64,000 bases of DNA from Pipra filicauda (lineage: Eukaryota; Chordata; Aves; Passeriformes; Pipridae): NCBI RefSeq assembly GCF_003945595.2, contig NW_024103441.1, forward strand, positions 1,773,501 to 1,837,500, given 5' to 3'. The position numbers and the translations under genes are program-made. A model generated the notes under the pieces. It saw only the letters and a program-made list of their open reading frames with translations. It did no database searches and was not told the DNA's origin. Shown piece by piece: positions 1-12,389 of the stretch; position 1 is the stretch's first letter; each line of letters begins with the position of its first letter.

Positions 1-960
1 GGACGTGAGGGTTCCACGTGCACCAGGCCAGGAGAGGATAGCGAGGGTTCCGGGTACTCTGGTGCTGTAGGGCTGTGTCACACGCTTAACACAAGGAAGC
101 ATTTGATGGAGGCTGACATCCTAAATGAGGCCGAAAATATTTCATACAAAATGTGATAAAGCAGTAATGATCCCAGAGGCCTCGGGTTATCTTGGTGATT
201 ACCTGCACCCACCACTTGAATCAGCAGCATTAAGGGGTCTGGACCCGATATGAGGATCCCTCGGAACTCATTAGTCCTGAGTACTTTATATAGACTCACC
301 TCTCAGCTGCTTGATTCAAACTAACCTTTTTTGTATCTTAAAATCTGTGCTGCCGCAGCCTCACTGTATTACCATAACAATAACCAGTATTTCAATTTTA
401 AGAACTCATTTTTCCTCAAATAGAAAGTGCCAATCAATTTAAAGAGCAGGAGAGGCACTGGAGCACAGGCAGGGCACGTGCGCTGGGGCCTCGCCCTCCT
501 GCTCAGCCCGTTCCGGATGGGAAGCAGTTCTGGCACTGCAGTCCTTCCTCCTGGCTCTGCAGCACAGACTGGGCCAGGGGGATCCACCTCAGAACCTTTA
601 ATGGCAGGGGATGGGGAGCTGACCTTTGGAAGGCATCCCCAGCTGCTGTGGGGAAAGCTCAGGAGTGGGGTGTCCCCTGGGACTGGTGGAACACCCCTGC
701 CCTGTCGCTCTGCCCATGGCTGGGTGGTGGCCAGAGCGGGGTGGGGGGTCCCTGAGGGTCCCCAGTCCCCAGTGGGGCAGAGGCAAGTCCCTGTGGCAGG
801 TGCCTGAGCACCCCAGCAGTGCAGGGGCTCTGGCCAGGGGTCCGGGTTCACGTGGAGGGGTCCAGGACACGTGTTGGAGAGCAGGGCTGGGGGGTCCGGG
901 CAGCTCCCGTGTCTGCTCCTCGTCTGGTCCGTGGTGGGGTGGTGGTGAGGGGCACTTTGT
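1..960. other. Non-coding, unremarkable; GC-rich second half
   Basis: No gene, RNA or known repeat is recognised. The first 430 bases have mixed composition. From about 450 to 960 the sequence is GC-rich with many G runs, which leaves several overlapping open frames on both strands. None has a recognisable domain, so I treat them as a composition effect. Confidence 0.6.
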
Positions 961-1095
961 GTGACAGTGGCCCTCACACCTGACAGTTTATGTGAATTAA
1001 CTATTCACCTCTTTATTGGGCAAGGCAAATTGGTGGAGCTTATTACTCCAAGCCAGTCAATTAATTAAAGTTCAGTGCTTAATCAAGTTGCAATG
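961..1095. other. Candidate conserved non-coding element (AT-rich island)
   Basis: This sharply bounded AT-rich, non-repetitive island lies between GC-rich flanks. It contains a T-box-like TCACACCT (974-981) and the palindrome TTAATTAA (1061-1068), a homeodomain-type site. Calling it a regulatory element is inference from composition and motif content; conservation was not tested. Confidence 0.3.
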
Positions 1096-2324
1096 GTCAT
1101 ACACGGGGCACAGAGATTTCTCTCTCCTGAGCACCATGCTCAGAGGTTAAATGAAGCTGTGTACAGTGCTCAGTACTCTGTGTCCAATTCCTCCTCAAAT
1201 TAGCCCCCACCTTGCCCCCACTGGCCTCAGGGCAGCAACCTGGGAACTGGTTCCTCTTGGTGGGCTCTGTGGTGAGCTCCAGACTGGGGGCTTTGCCCTG
1301 CCAAATCTGGGGCAGTCTTGAGAGGGGTGGGAGGTGCTGCTGAACACCCTGGAGTGCAGGGGCTGGGAAGTGTCCGTGCCACCCCCAAGAGACCCCAGCA
1401 ACCCCAGCTCCTTGCTGGAGGGGGCACACAGGAGGCTTCACTTGGAAACCCACCTTCCCCCCCACCCTTGGCCAGGCAAAGAGCTGCAACAAAACCTGCT
1501 CCTGGTGCAGAGGGAATGGCTGTGGCAGGGGAAGGCTGAGCTCTGCAGGCACCAGGATGGCCGGGACAGGAGGGAACACAGCACAGAACTGCAGGTGTCC
1601 ACCAAAAAATTGCCTTTCCAACAGGCCTGCCTGTGTGTTTCAGTGACTCTCCAGCCCATCCATAACTGGGAAGGAGATGCTGTCCAGCCACATGGGCTGC
1701 AGATTCAATTAGGTTTCTCTCTCCCAGAACGTGGCACGAGAAGCAATCTCTCTTTTTTGAAGAATGTAATAGCAGAGTGCAATGGAAATGCGTCAAAGAG
1801 ACTCTGAGAACAGGATCCCTGCCTTAAATCTTGAAAAACAGTCAAGAAAAATATGTTGTTTACCTGAATTTGTTTTTCATAAGGTCTCCCAATGGATTAA
1901 TAAACTAACCTTTCGTCTGCAAACACCTGGCCCCACAGGCCATCAATAACCAGCTGCACCTGCCCTGTCAACGGGCACTCCCCGGGAGAGGCAAATTGCA
2001 GGAGCCTAAATGGGAGTCACCAAAAAGGCCGTAACAGAGAGGGCACCCAGGGCTCTGCCCATTCCCAAGGCTCTCTGGCTCCACAAACATGGAGCTGGAT
2101 TTGGCCCATGTCCCAGGTGTGGCCCTGACTGTAAGGCTGGGGCTCCTCAACTGGAGGGGGGCTGTCCTGTGGGACCACTGCCATGGCAGGGGGAGGCCCT
2201 GGCACGGCCCTGCCTCCATGGGGGTCTCGGGGGGACACAAAAGGGGCCAGGTGCCCCAGCAGCAGCTCCCTCCCACCGAGTGGGTCTGCAGGCTGCAGCC
2301 TGGCATCCCTTAATTGATTGATCA
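1096..2324. other. Non-coding GC-rich spacer
   Basis: Mostly GC-rich sequence with a short AT-rich patch near 1840-1920. Overlapping open frames occur on both strands with low-complexity, proline/glycine-rich translations typical of spurious frames. No repeat family is recognised. Confidence 0.55.
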
Positions 2325-2440
2325 GCTCGGACTGTCAGCGCTTACAGAGATAATTCAATTTATAAAATCCTATTAAGTAGTGAAAGATTTTTTGATTGTT
2401 GAATTGTTTCCTATGTTGTGCAAGTCATTTTGGTCCCTCT
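2325..2440. other. Short AT-rich island, possible CNE
   Basis: About 115 bases of AT-rich, non-repetitive sequence with AATTCAATTT-type homeodomain-like sites, ending abruptly in GC-rich DNA. Too short to judge without an alignment. Confidence 0.25.
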
Positions 2441-2576
2441 CACTTGGAAATTTGCTTCCCATTGTGAGAGCTGGTGATGGAGCTGTTCCTCGTGGCCGGC
2501 TGATGCTCAGATGCTCCAAGTGTGGGTGAGTGCAGGACAGGGGCAGCTGGGGCAAAGGAGACACCCCAAGCTTAAG

Positions 2577-2630
2577 GCGTCCCAGTGTCCCAGGGCGTCC
2601 CAGTGTCCCAGGGTGTCCCAGTGTCCCGCG
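2577..2630. repeat. 18-bp minisatellite, 3 copies
   Basis: Three head-to-tail copies of an 18-base unit of the form GYGTCCCAGTGTCCCAGG; the last copy is degraded. It produces repeated Gly-Val-Pro-Val-Ser-Gln-type translations in overlapping frames. Those frames should not be taken as a gene. Confidence 0.85.
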
Positions 2631-2860
2631 TTGCCCTGGCATGTGGAGCCGTCTCTGCAACTTTCCCGGGACTCCCATCCTGGACACAGGCAGGGGCTCC
2701 GGCAGCAGCTTCCCCCGCACCCCGCCCCGTCCCTCCCGCTGCTGTCCCTGGGCCGGAGCAGCCCCGGGACCCACGGGGGGGCTCAGCCCGGTCCCCCCGC
2801 CCTGCTGACCCCGCACACGGAGCCGGGCGGGGGGAAGCCCCGGGGCTGCCATATGGCAGC
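2631..2860. other. GC-rich, CpG-containing segment
   Basis: GC content rises strongly, with CpG dinucleotides and C/G runs such as those at 2717-2740 and 2824-2840. It directly precedes a very AT-rich block. It could be a small CpG island, but CpG density is moderate and no promoter element is evident. Confidence 0.3.
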
Positions 2861-2919
2861 TGAACTTTGGTTCCCGTTTTCAGCTCTTTGTTTCCATCCC
2901 CCGCCCCCAACCTGATGCA

Positions 2920-3440
2920 AACTCCCCTCTCCGGTTTGTTTCCATAGAAATCCTCAGCTGTAAATCCTTAAGTAACTTTTTTTTTTATTTATAGTGTGCT
3001 ATTAATGTCCTTTCAAGCCGAGGACTCCAGGAAATGAAATAATAGAAAAGGCACCACTTTGAAATGCATCCAGGCATTTATTGTTAGTAAGTGAAAAAGT
3101 AACATGAGCATTTAAAGAAAATATTGGCAGATAAATTGGGTTTTAAAGAAAATATAATTGGATATAATTTCTGCTTCATTCAGTTAAATATTTATTGTTT
3201 TATTGACTTATTTTCTTTTATTTATAATAAGAACCTTAAGCTGAAATTTAATTTTCTTGGTATAAATATACGTTTTCTCAGAAAATTTGGCATTTAAAAA
3301 TGTTATCTCAGACATTAATGGCTTTGATAAAAGCAGGTGGCTTGTGCAAGGGTTTGGTTTAGATATTTCCAACTTCAGTAAATATGAAGTAGTCTCTGTA
3401 ATCATCATTATAATAATAATTAGCATTATTCTAATTCATG
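2920..3440. other. Candidate conserved non-coding element, 0.5 kb AT-rich block
   Basis: About 520 bases of AT-rich, non-tandem, single-copy-looking sequence with several TTTATTG and TTAAATAT-type sites and a MEF2-consensus decamer at 2985-2994. Both edges are abrupt. No transposon family was recognised. The alternative is simply old AT-rich intergenic DNA. Confidence 0.35.
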
Positions 3441-4780
3441 GGCAGGGCTAATGGCAATGCATCCACATGGAAAATCAGTGCTTGCTGCATATTTGAGTTC
3501 TTCCCAGAGTTTTTGCTGAGTCCTACAGAATCTGAGCTTCTCCTCAGAGGATCCCTGCCCTGGGCACGGCTGGATGAGCTCCCTCCCCTTTGGGGCAAGG
3601 ATGGAGCCTTCTCCCAGCCTGGGCTGGGCACAGAGGGCAGCCAGAGCTGGCAGCACCATTGGAGGCATTTCCATTATTCTCTCTGGGCAGGGTCAGCCAC
3701 CAGGAGATGTCACCAAGAGGCTGCAGTGCCACCACCGCCGGTGGGACACGATCCCGGGCTCTCATGTGCCCCCCTGTGCCCCCCTGTGCCCACCTGCCCG
3801 AGGTGGCTGCTCAGGAAGTTCAGAGTTCTAACACAGGTGAGCTCCAGACATGGTCTCAAAGGACCTGCTCCCAGCCTGGGGGGTCTCAGGTGCTGGGGGT
3901 TCCTGCTCTCTGCTGCCAGGCAGTGATGACACATCCCTGGTGCTTTCAGGCATTGCCACAGCTCTCCTGCAGGTCTGTAATTCCAACCTGCAGGAGCTTC
4001 CAGCGGTGCAGCCTCTGCCTGAGCAGCAGGAGCTGTGTGCTGCCAGTGCCAGACTGGGTGGATGAATCCCTCTTCCTCCCCTGGGTGTTTGGGTGCTGTG
4101 TCTCCCTCTGGCCAGCAGTGCCCTCGCTGGGGTGGCAGTGCCTGAACTGCATCATCTTCCTGCAGCAAACAGAGCTATTTCCATGGCAATGGACTTCCCA
4201 AACTCTCCTCCAGGGATGAGGACCCTGGTCAGGCACTGGCCCGCACTGATAGGACACGGGGCTCCTGTGGGGTGGGAATACCAGTGCCCCCCAGAGCTGC
4301 CACCCTGCCACCACCACTTGGCTGCTCCTGAGATGGCCAATCTGGTGTCAGGGCTTGCTGGTTCTCAGGGCATCACGAGCTCTCCTGTCCCTGTGGGATG
4401 CAGCAGTGGGACACCCCCTGAGCGAGGGGCTGTGCTTGTCCTGGGCCTCCCAAAGGCAGCAGGGAGAGCTCAAGCCCCTTCCCCTGCCCTCTTAACCCCT
4501 CCAGTGGGATGACCAGGCACTGTGCTGGGGGGGATCTTTTCCCCATGACAGCGCTTGGTCACGAGGGCAGAGAACAGCCCAGCTCATCACAGGGATGCTG
4601 CCAAACCACCTCCAGATGTAAACAGTGTTTGGATTCAAACCAGTGCTCCAGAGGTGAAAGGCTGTGGGCTCCATTACCAGCCCCCAGAGTCACCCTGTCC
4701 CTCTGAAATATGTCACACACACTTCCAACCTTTCCCTTTTTATGGGCAGGTTTAACTGCAGCACAGAGCAGCTTATATCA
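3441..4780. other. Non-coding GC-rich spacer
   Basis: Moderately GC-rich DNA with many overlapping open frames (up to about 209 codons near 3590-4219) on both strands. No domain, splice framing or conserved protein motif is recognisable. A small C-run repeat (GTGCCCCCCT units) sits near 3769-3795. Confidence 0.5.
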
Positions 4781-5075
4781 ACAACAGCGAAAAAATGTCC
4801 TGCAAGAGCAGGCCTGAAACGGTAAATATTTAACAGGTCCTTTCTGTCCTCTTCTTCTATGTATTAAAATAATTAGTTTAACAAAGAGGACTCTGTTCCC
4901 CTGTGTTTGAGCACGACGTGTCTGGTGCAGCAGCGCAGCTGTAATTCAGTCTCGGGCTCTGCTGGCATTTACACACAGCGCTCCTGCCGCTCCCCGGTTT
5001 ATGGTGTCAGCAGAACATCTTGATTGAATTACAGCTCTGGAGCCGAGGATTATTCCAGATGTAGTTGAGTTGTAG
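4781..5075. other. Candidate CNE
   Basis: AT-rich, non-repetitive island. Visible sites include a TAAATATTTA core (4823-4832), an AATTAG homeodomain-type site near 4871 and a SOX/TCF-like AACAAAG (4880-4886). Function is inferred from composition and motif clustering only. Confidence 0.3.
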
Positions 5076-5935
5076 GTATCTGTCTGTGCTTGTTTGGGGA
5101 GATAAACCCTCAGGAAAACCAGGAGACCAGATGTGGGATGGGCGCTCCTGGTCCCGCATGACACGGAGCTCTGGTGCACTCGCCTTGCCCAGGGCAGCTC
5201 TGGGCTCCTGTCCCCTGCCCCCCTGGCACCAGGGGGGCTCTTGGGCACTGGGGACCCCTCTGGTCCTTCTCTTTCTGAGAGGTGAGAGGAAATCCTGTCC
5301 TGCTCCACCACTGGCACATGCCGCTGGACATGGATGCTGAGAGAGAGCCACACCAGTTCAGCTCGTCCCTTAACTCCATTAAAACTCAAACCAGACTCTG
5401 GACAACAGGATGGGAGGGATGAGGGATTGGGAGGGGCGCAGGGTGTGCTGGTGGGAGGGAGGGCAGCCCTGGTCCCTGAGGACAGCACTGTCCACACGGT
5501 GTCTGATGTGTGGGAGGGGACAGGAGGGGACAGGGCTCTGCCTGCAGCACCTAGTGGCCTCTGCACGGGCTGTGAGGGGCTGTTGGTGCTCACAGCAGAA
5601 GGGTGGCAGGTTTCCCTTGTGTCCAGCATTTCTCACTGCATCTGCTGGGTGCTCCAAGCAGGGGCTGCTGGGGTCTCAGGCTGCAGGGACCATCTGTGCC
5701 CTTGGACACGGCAGGTTTTGGAAGTGCTGTGGCAGAAGGGCAGTGGTGATGCCTGGGGCTTCACTGCCCTGGCAGGAGAGAGGAGCACGTGCACAGGGAG
5801 CAGCACAGCTCCCATGCCAAGGATGTCCCAAGGGCTGTTGGGTGCTGGCACCATGTCCTGCCTTTGTCTGCACCCCTGTGCAGGCATGCCCGGGATGTGG
5901 TGGCACAGCCCTCCTCAGGCAACAGCGTAGGAATG
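5076..5935. other. Non-coding GC-rich spacer
   Basis: GC-rich stretch with overlapping open frames on both strands and no recognisable product. It includes a G-quadruplex motif listed separately and two weak CTCF-like cores that I did not accept. Confidence 0.5.
5412..5436 (+). other. G-quadruplex motif
   Basis: Five closely spaced G runs of at least three (5412-5414, 5416-5418, 5423-5425, 5429-5431, 5433-5436) with loops of 1-4 bases satisfy the classic G3+N1-7 rule on the + strand. Another run-rich stretch follows at about 5452-5463. Confidence 0.75.
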
Positions 5936-6439
5936 CCCTTCCCCTAATTTGTCTTGTTAATCAGAGACAGCACATTGATCAGTCATGGTGAGAGCTGGAA
6001 TAATTGCAGACTCAAAATAGCACTGATTTAAATCTTTCAGATGATAATCTTTCGCCTCGGAAATGCTTGTGCTGGCATAGCAGCAGGAGTGGGTTCCCAG
6101 AAAACCACTTCCTGGGAATGCCACGCAGGAAGGAGAGAGAGCAGTCAAGTGAGGCAAGCTGGCATTTCCAGTCTGGGTGTGGGCTCCAAGGCCCCACACT
6201 CCACAGAGACCCGGGCGGGACATGCAGCCCTGACCTGCCCAGAGCGGCTCTTGGGGACATCCTGCTCCAGCAGATCCCATGGGCTCCTGGCTCCGTGTGT
6301 TCCCAGCCCTGTCAGCCCCGGTGTGTGGGCACGGCTGCCCTCGCCCGTGTCAGCGCTGCCTCCGTGCCGGGGCTCCTCTCCCATCCGCAGTGCCGGCATT
6401 TCCAGCAGGATCTATATCTTTCCATAGGCAGTTTGTTTC
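5936..6439. other. Mixed non-coding segment
   Basis: An AT-leaning start (5940-6060) is followed by GC-rich DNA to about 6400. No gene or repeat is recognised. Confidence 0.45.
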
Positions 6440-6780
6440 ATCACAGTAACATAATAATGTGCTGAGAAGAGCTCATAGTTGTGAATTAATGTTTAAAAGC
6501 TCTCACTTTTGGGTTGTTGAAATGAATGTTAATTTGACAAATGGCAGCCATTGGGATCGAGGCGGCATTAACATGGAAATCAGAGTTAACCTCCAGCGGG
6601 GCAGGCACAAGGTGAGAGGAGCAGCCGCCGCAGCCGCTGGAGTTTTTCACCTGATGCTCACCCTGTAAATACTGCCAGTGCCCAATCTATTTATAGAACT
6701 GTAATTTAAAGGCTAGTTCAGGGAAATCTGAATGACATCTCCTTAAGAGAAGCAATCGTGAGGTATCTTGGAATATGTCA
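6440..6780. other. Candidate CNE
   Basis: Non-repetitive island with mixed AT-rich and structured GC segments, including ATTA/TAAT sites around 6525-6580 and a MEF2-consensus decamer CTATTTATAG at 6687-6696. The texture differs from the neighbouring G-rich spacer and resembles developmental CNEs. No conservation data are available. Confidence 0.35.
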
Positions 6781-7590
6781 GGCAGCTCTCTTGCTTTCTC
6801 TCTCAAAAATACTCATATGTCCACTAAATCAATTTGCTTTTCTCTTGTAACTGCATTTGCAGGGCCATTCTTTTCCATTTTCTGTCACTGTCACACGCTA
6901 ATTCATGTCACTCTGCGGCGCAGGAGGGCCAGCCCTGCCCTGCAGCACAGCGCAGGCACAGCTCCCTCATCCCCCCAGACCTGCACCCCCCGACAGGCTG
7001 GCAGGAGCCTGGGGGGCTCGGGCTTCACACTGGGGATGAGGGTCCCACCCCAGGATGCTGCTCTGCTCCTCTGGGTCCAGGAATGAACCTCTGCAGAAAC
7101 TGTCTGTGTGCCAGTACACCTCCAGATTATCCTCTGGGGGGGTGTTCCTAAGGATTTCCACAATTTTTTTTTTTTTATTTGCCTTTTTTGCATGGGTTTT
7201 GGCTTCAGTTTTCACTGAGGAGGAAGGAAGAGAATTTTCAAGTGGAAAAAAAAAAGCAGTGCCAAAACCCTGTACCCTGGGAAGAATTAGAGCAGAAAAT
7301 CTAGGGAAAAAAATTTGGAGCTTAGGGCATTGGCTCTTGAGTGAAGACAGATCTCCTAACGGGACTCACACCCGAGTCACCCCAGTATAGGTGTGTTTGA
7401 CTTGCCAGGCAAATGTCAATGGAAACAGGGCTCCAACAGCCACCAACCCCTTCCAGGAGGGAACATTTAACATGTCCCTTACCAAACAAGGAGAGCAGTC
7501 TCCCTCCATCCCCTCCACCTCTGGATTCTGCAGCTGGTGTTTTTAAAAGTGAGATGGAGAGGAGGCAGCAAACCAGAGGATTTCAACCCA
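6781..7590. other. Mixed non-coding segment with poly-T tract
   Basis: No gene is recognised. It holds a T13 run at 7164-7176 and an A-rich patch near 7245-7310. Short overlapping open frames have no domain content. Confidence 0.45.
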
Positions 7591-7960
7591 AACACAGCAG
7601 CTTTGGTTTTGCAAATTGTTTAATGTTTTGAAATGTTCCTTACAACTCCAGACATAAATATTCAGACTTGCAGCTGGGAAACTTCCTTCCAAGTTGTTTT
7701 GTTTGTCAGGTTCAAGTAAAAATTTTCAGTTAAAAACTTTCTTTCCTTGACTCTTAATCTTTCCTGGCTAACAAATAGAAAAGAGGAAAAGAGAGCGAAT
7801 TACATGACCTGTCTCTTTTTGTTTATTAAAAACTTCTTTCCAGCGACTGATTCTTACGGAAATATGGTTTCAATTTTCTCTTTGAATTGTGGATCAAGAA
7901 ATGTTGCCAATACATATTTTTCTCTGTCAAAATTTCATTTAATCTGGAGTCTGTAGATGT
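7591..7960. other. AT-rich island, possible CNE
   Basis: About 370 bases of AT-rich, non-tandem sequence between more GC-rich flanks. No transposon ends or target-site duplications are visible. Regulatory function is only a possibility. Confidence 0.25.
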
Positions 7961-9182
7961 CTTGAGAGCCATGTCTCCTCACTGGGTTATTACTGTGTGC
8001 ACCTCTTGTCATGTTGGTTTTCAGCTGGAATCACGTTTGTTCCAGAAGGGTGTGCTGGTGCCAGCTCGTTAGTGGGGCAGCCAAGGGGCAGGATGCCCCA
8101 TGACATGTCTTCCCCCCCACACCTTCCCCCTGCCCTGGGGTCTGGGGCTTGGGGCTGCTTCTGGTTCCTCCACGACACCTGGCTCCTGGATCCCGTGCAG
8201 GACCACCAGCCCTGGCAGGGCGAGGGCCCACCAAAACCTTGGAGGTCCGTGGCAAATTCCTCTGCAAAGGTGTGAGTGACCTCAGGGAGACAGACCTCCA
8301 GCCGAGGTTGTAGCAATTTGGAATTTATCCAGAGTGAAGCTTTTTAAGGAGCCTGATGAAAAAGCATGATTTTAAGAAGTAACCAGCGTTCCTGGGCTCA
8401 TGCTGTCATTCCAGGTGCTTTGGAGGGAATCGGGTCCATAGATGATGTCACCCCCTCGCCCAGGTGAGTGCCCTGCAGCTGGAGCAGAGACCTTGCAGCC
8501 CGGCCATGGCTGCAGCTCTCACAGCCCTGACACACGAAGCAACTGCAGCTGCAGCCGTGACAGTTTGTTCCCTCTGCTACTAGGATTCTCCTGCAGGATT
8601 GCAGGTTCTTGGGATATTGCTCTGTCCCAGCATTTCTCTTGCACTGTGAGAGGACACACTCCATTGCACTTAGCTGTGGCTGTTTCAGACTTTCAAAGGA
8701 TCAACTTTCCCCATCTAAATGAGAGGAAAAGGGAACAAATGCCTCACAGACTCTCCCCATCCCCTGAAAAGAGCTTTTTCTGATGGAACTGGAATGCTGG
8801 AAATAATCCAGAGGAATTCAGAAAATGAACCTGTCAGAAGAATATTTTAATAAACCCCCTTTTTCAACCGTGGTATCAGCAGCTCACACCCCTCCCCTGC
8901 CAGATGCAGGCAGCCCAGGCTGTCAGGGGGCAGAGCCGGAGGGGCTGGAGCCGCAGTGCTGCTGGGGGTCCTGGGGGAGCTGGGCCTCTGTCCCTGCCCC
9001 TTGAGCACCCAGAGGTTCCAGTGCAGTGCCTTGGCTCTGAACTGCCATGGGACTCTGACTGCAGACCTTCACAGGGGCCCTTGCAGAGGCTGCCCCAGCT
9101 GCATCCTCCCAGTGCACGTGATTATTGCTCCCTACAACCACCTGAGAGGAGGCTGGAGCCAAGTGGGGGTCAGCCTCCTCTC
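7961..9182. other. Non-coding spacer
   Basis: Mixed to GC-rich sequence without a recognisable gene. Open frames of 60-140 codons overlap on both strands. An AT-rich patch near 8780-8870 breaks the stretch. Confidence 0.5.
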
Positions 9183-9449
9183 CCAGGCAACCAGTGACAG
9201 GACAAGTGGACATGGTCTCAAGCTGTGCCAGGGAAGGTTCAGGTTGGACATCAGGAAGAATTTCTTCACAGAAAGAGTTTTCAGCCAGTAGAAGAGGCTG
9301 CCCAGGGAGGTGGTGGAGTCCCCATCCCTGGAGGTGCTCAAGAAACAACAGGACGTGGCTCTAAGTGCTCTGGTCTAGTTGACAAGGTGGTGATCAGTCA
9401 AAGGTTGGATTCCATGGTCTTGATGATTCTGTGATTCTGTAATTCTATG
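9183..9449 (+). mobile_element. CR1 LINE 3' fragment
   Basis: This is a 5'-truncated copy of an avian chicken-repeat-1 non-LTR retrotransposon. It carries the end-of-ORF2/3'UTR signature: a GGTTCAGGTTGGACATCAGG segment (9236-9255), then AATTTCTTCACAGAAAGAGT, the GGCTGCCCAGGGAGGTGGT block and CATCCCTGGAGGTGCTCAAG. It ends in the octamer-like GATTCTGTGATTCTG tail at about 9425-9449. The middle variant around a GTCTAGTTGACAAGGTGGT block (9374-9392) marks a subfamily different from the copy at 25463. The copy is non-functional: it lacks reverse transcriptase and endonuclease. The subfamily name needs RepeatMasker. Confidence 0.95.
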
Positions 9450-9589
9450 TGGAAGGTGTGGGGACGCTCCTGGGCCTCCCCTGGAGCCACTCCACAGCCA
9501 GGTGAGTTGTTCTGGGTGTGTGTAGGAGCAGTCGCTCCCTCCCAACATTTCCTAGCCTGTGCCTGGCCAGCCATGCACCATAAATTAAA
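9450..9589. other. Short spacer
   Basis: Unremarkable sequence between the CR1 end and the next AT-rich island. Confidence 0.4.
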
Positions 9590-9880
9590 GGGAAGCATCT
9601 TGAAGGAGGCTTTAATCAAAAGTTAGAAGTTGCAAGCAGTGTGTCACAGTTCCTCATTAGTTTGCCATTATAATGCTGTGTAATTGGAAAGACGTTAATA
9701 TTGACAGTGTTGTGAAGAATGTCCTGCTCTGCCCTGCATGTGTGGATTTGATAGAGTTGAATAATGGAGCAGATATGATGGATTAGAAAAATTCCCTAGT
9801 TAAGGTCCCTAATTATAGAGTTTTACCTGCCCAATTAAGGTGGAGTACTTGAGGAAAAACTAGACACTGACTCTCTCCAG
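9590..9880. other. Candidate CNE
   Basis: AT-rich, non-repetitive island of about 290 bases with repeated TTAAT/ATTAA and CCATTATAAT-type sites. It lies just beyond a CR1 insertion. Function is inferred from texture only. Confidence 0.3.
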
Positions 9881-10819
9881 ACACTGGAATGCTCTGGGAA
9901 GCACCAGAAGCCATGACAGTGCTGGGCTAGAAAGTTCATGGAATTTTATCCTTCTGATGTCCCTGCAGGTATGGAGTTAAAATCCGCTCAGAGACTGAGT
10001 AGCACCTGCAAGTCCTGCTGTTCCACAGGCTCTGAGCTGCACGGCTGTCCAGCCCTGCCTGGATGTGGATTCTGGAGCAGGAGTCACTTAAACCAGTCCC
10101 CACCATGCCCATGGCCCGGTTTCCTTTGCCTGTGTTTAACAAATCCCAAATCCCTCAGCCACAGGGCCCTGTGCCAGCCCTGCTGCTGCCCCTCTGTGCA
10201 CTGGTGGGACCCTGGACCCATCTCCTAAGGCAGCCAGAGCTGTGCCCCCTCCCACGGGATGTGGGGCTTTGGGGCTGCAGTGTGGACCCTGAGCCAGCCC
10301 GAAGGCTTGGAAATTCAGTGTCTCAGGCACACGAGAGAGAGAATATTTTGAAGTAAATAATAATTTAGCTGTCTGCAGCCTAAGGATGGCAGTTTTCCTT
10401 TAACCATCTTAAAAAACAAAGGCAGTGTTGTCCCAGAGAGGCTGACGGGTGACATCCGTGGTGTCTGGGTGACACCTGTCACTGGGAAAGGGCAGGTACA
10501 GCAGCACAGAGTCCACTCACCCCTCACATGAGGAAGAGTCAGCTTCCCCCTGCAGAGAACACTATAGCACCCGAGTCTCTCTCTAACCCCTCCCTGTAGT
10601 GGTGGGACAATGATGCTATAAATTAGGAAATAAATATTCTGCTCGGGCTCTGGAGTCTGTGTACCCAAGGTGTGCTTTCTTCTCCAGACATATTCCCACT
10701 GGCGGCTGAGGGATGGAGATGTGCTGGTGCTTTTGTCTTTGCCCCTGCTTCCCTTTCATCTGCTCCCGTGATGAATTGTAGGGGAGAACTACCCAAGCCT
10801 GTCTGTTTTGGCTTAGATC
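9881..10819. other. Non-coding spacer
   Basis: Mixed GC content with small AT-rich patches at 10350-10420 and 10610-10640. No gene, RNA or repeat family is recognised. Confidence 0.45.
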
Positions 10820-11430
10820 AGCTTTTCTTCTCATTATAATTTAAGTCTTTAAGGGTGTTCAGCAGGAGCCTGTAAAAGTCAGATCCCTCACTCCCGGTGT
10901 GTTCCATGGCCGTGATTCACGCGGGGCCGGGAGCTCTCCTTTGTGCCGCAGAACAATGGCTGTGCCGGGCTGGCCCACAGCGGGTTAACCACCAAACCCT
11001 GCAAGAGCTGAAAACTATGGATTGAGCAAAATCTCCCTGTCAGCTCTCTGTGATTTTGCTGAGAGCACTTGGACATGCTGGCATTGGATTTACAAATTGA
11101 AAATCATTAATAATTCTAACCAGGCTGTGATAAATCTGAGATCAGTCTCGATGAACCTGGACACCATTTCATAAATCAAAAAGATTACTTAGGAATTTTT
11201 TAAAATCTGACGTCAAAATGTCATGGTTACTAATGGTTTTTGTAGATCTCTTACAGTGATATATCATTTATCTACGCTACATCTAAAATGTGACACCAGG
11301 GCAGAAATGTGATGTCTTTAATATCATGAATACATTTTATCCCATAATAAAGGTATTAACAACTTCTTGCTGTGACTTGTACTTGAAGTTCTGTGCCTGA
11401 TTTAGTGCTATTGTTATCGCATTAACTGTT
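10820..11430. other. Candidate CNE, AT-rich from 11080
   Basis: Especially from 11080 to 11400, a continuous AT-rich, single-copy-looking sequence with ATTAATAATT, TGACGTCA-like (11210-11217) and TAATATCATGAATAC-type sites. The CRE-like TGACGTCA core is the most specific motif seen. No transposon boundary was found. Confidence 0.35.
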
Positions 11431-12389
11431 TTTCCCCCAAATATGTGCAGGCAAACTGTTGCTCACTTTGTGTGGTGATGGGCTGAGGACCCACTGAAGC
11501 AGAGGAGGTGGTGGCTCTGCCCTGGCTGTGCACCCCGACCCCTTCCTGCTGCCCAGGGACCCTGCACGAGCAAATGCCAGAGCTGGGATGGAGCCAGCAT
11601 GTGCTCACAGCACAAGGGTTTGGCTCACACTGGCTCTTACAGCATTTTCCCACTCCTTTTGGACAGACCAGTCTGAGAAAGGTTTACAAGACTTATGGAA
11701 TAGAACCCCAGCAAACGACTTCCAGAAAATACTCTTCAAACAGCTGCTTCAGACTGATTACTGAAGCTAATGCTAAAAAATACCACTGAAGATGCAGGTA
11801 AGGTCTAAAACAAGGGAAGAAGCTGCCTCTGTGCCACTGCTTTGGCTCTGGAGCCAAGCAGACGTGCTGTTTAGCACAGACTGGTTTGGATTATCTCCTC
11901 GATGAAGCGCGGATTTGTGCTCTGGGGTGGCTTCGTGTTCTGTAGCACATGTTGTGTCAGCTCCAACTCTGGGGAACAAGCCAAAACCTTGGGTTGCTGT
12001 AAAGTCTGCTGGAAGCAAGCAGCAGCCAAAGGGCCAGGTCCAAACTCATCCTGAGCACACGTGAACCTGGTTTGGCACTTTACAAACCATTAAAACATCA
12101 ACACTCGGTGTCCAAAGGAGGCCTAACAAACACTGGGGACGTGTGTCTCGTTTTGGGAGAAGCTCTCTCCCAATGGCATCTCTCTCTGTGCTCCCATGGC
12201 AGGTGATGTGGCTGTGCAGAGGATCCACATCCCAGGCATCTGCACAGAGCTGGGCAGTGGGGAGGCTGGCTCTGCTCACGGGCATGTTGCCTCTCAACAC
12301 TTCTCACATGGAATCTTCAGTGCCTGCTGGCACAGGACACACACATGCCAGGGATGCTGTGGCACAGCACAATGCATCTTCCTACAAAG
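11431..12389. other. Non-coding spacer
   Basis: Mixed composition. A good splice-donor-like CAGGTAAGG occurs near 11795, but I could not pair it with a coding exon. No recognisable product on either strand. Confidence 0.45.

Noticed and set aside
5224..5564. CTCF-like cores (CACCAGGGGGG near 5227; CAGCACCTAGTGGCC near 5546)
   Set aside because: Each deviates from the core consensus, and matches this weak are common in GC-rich DNA. No insulator call can be made.
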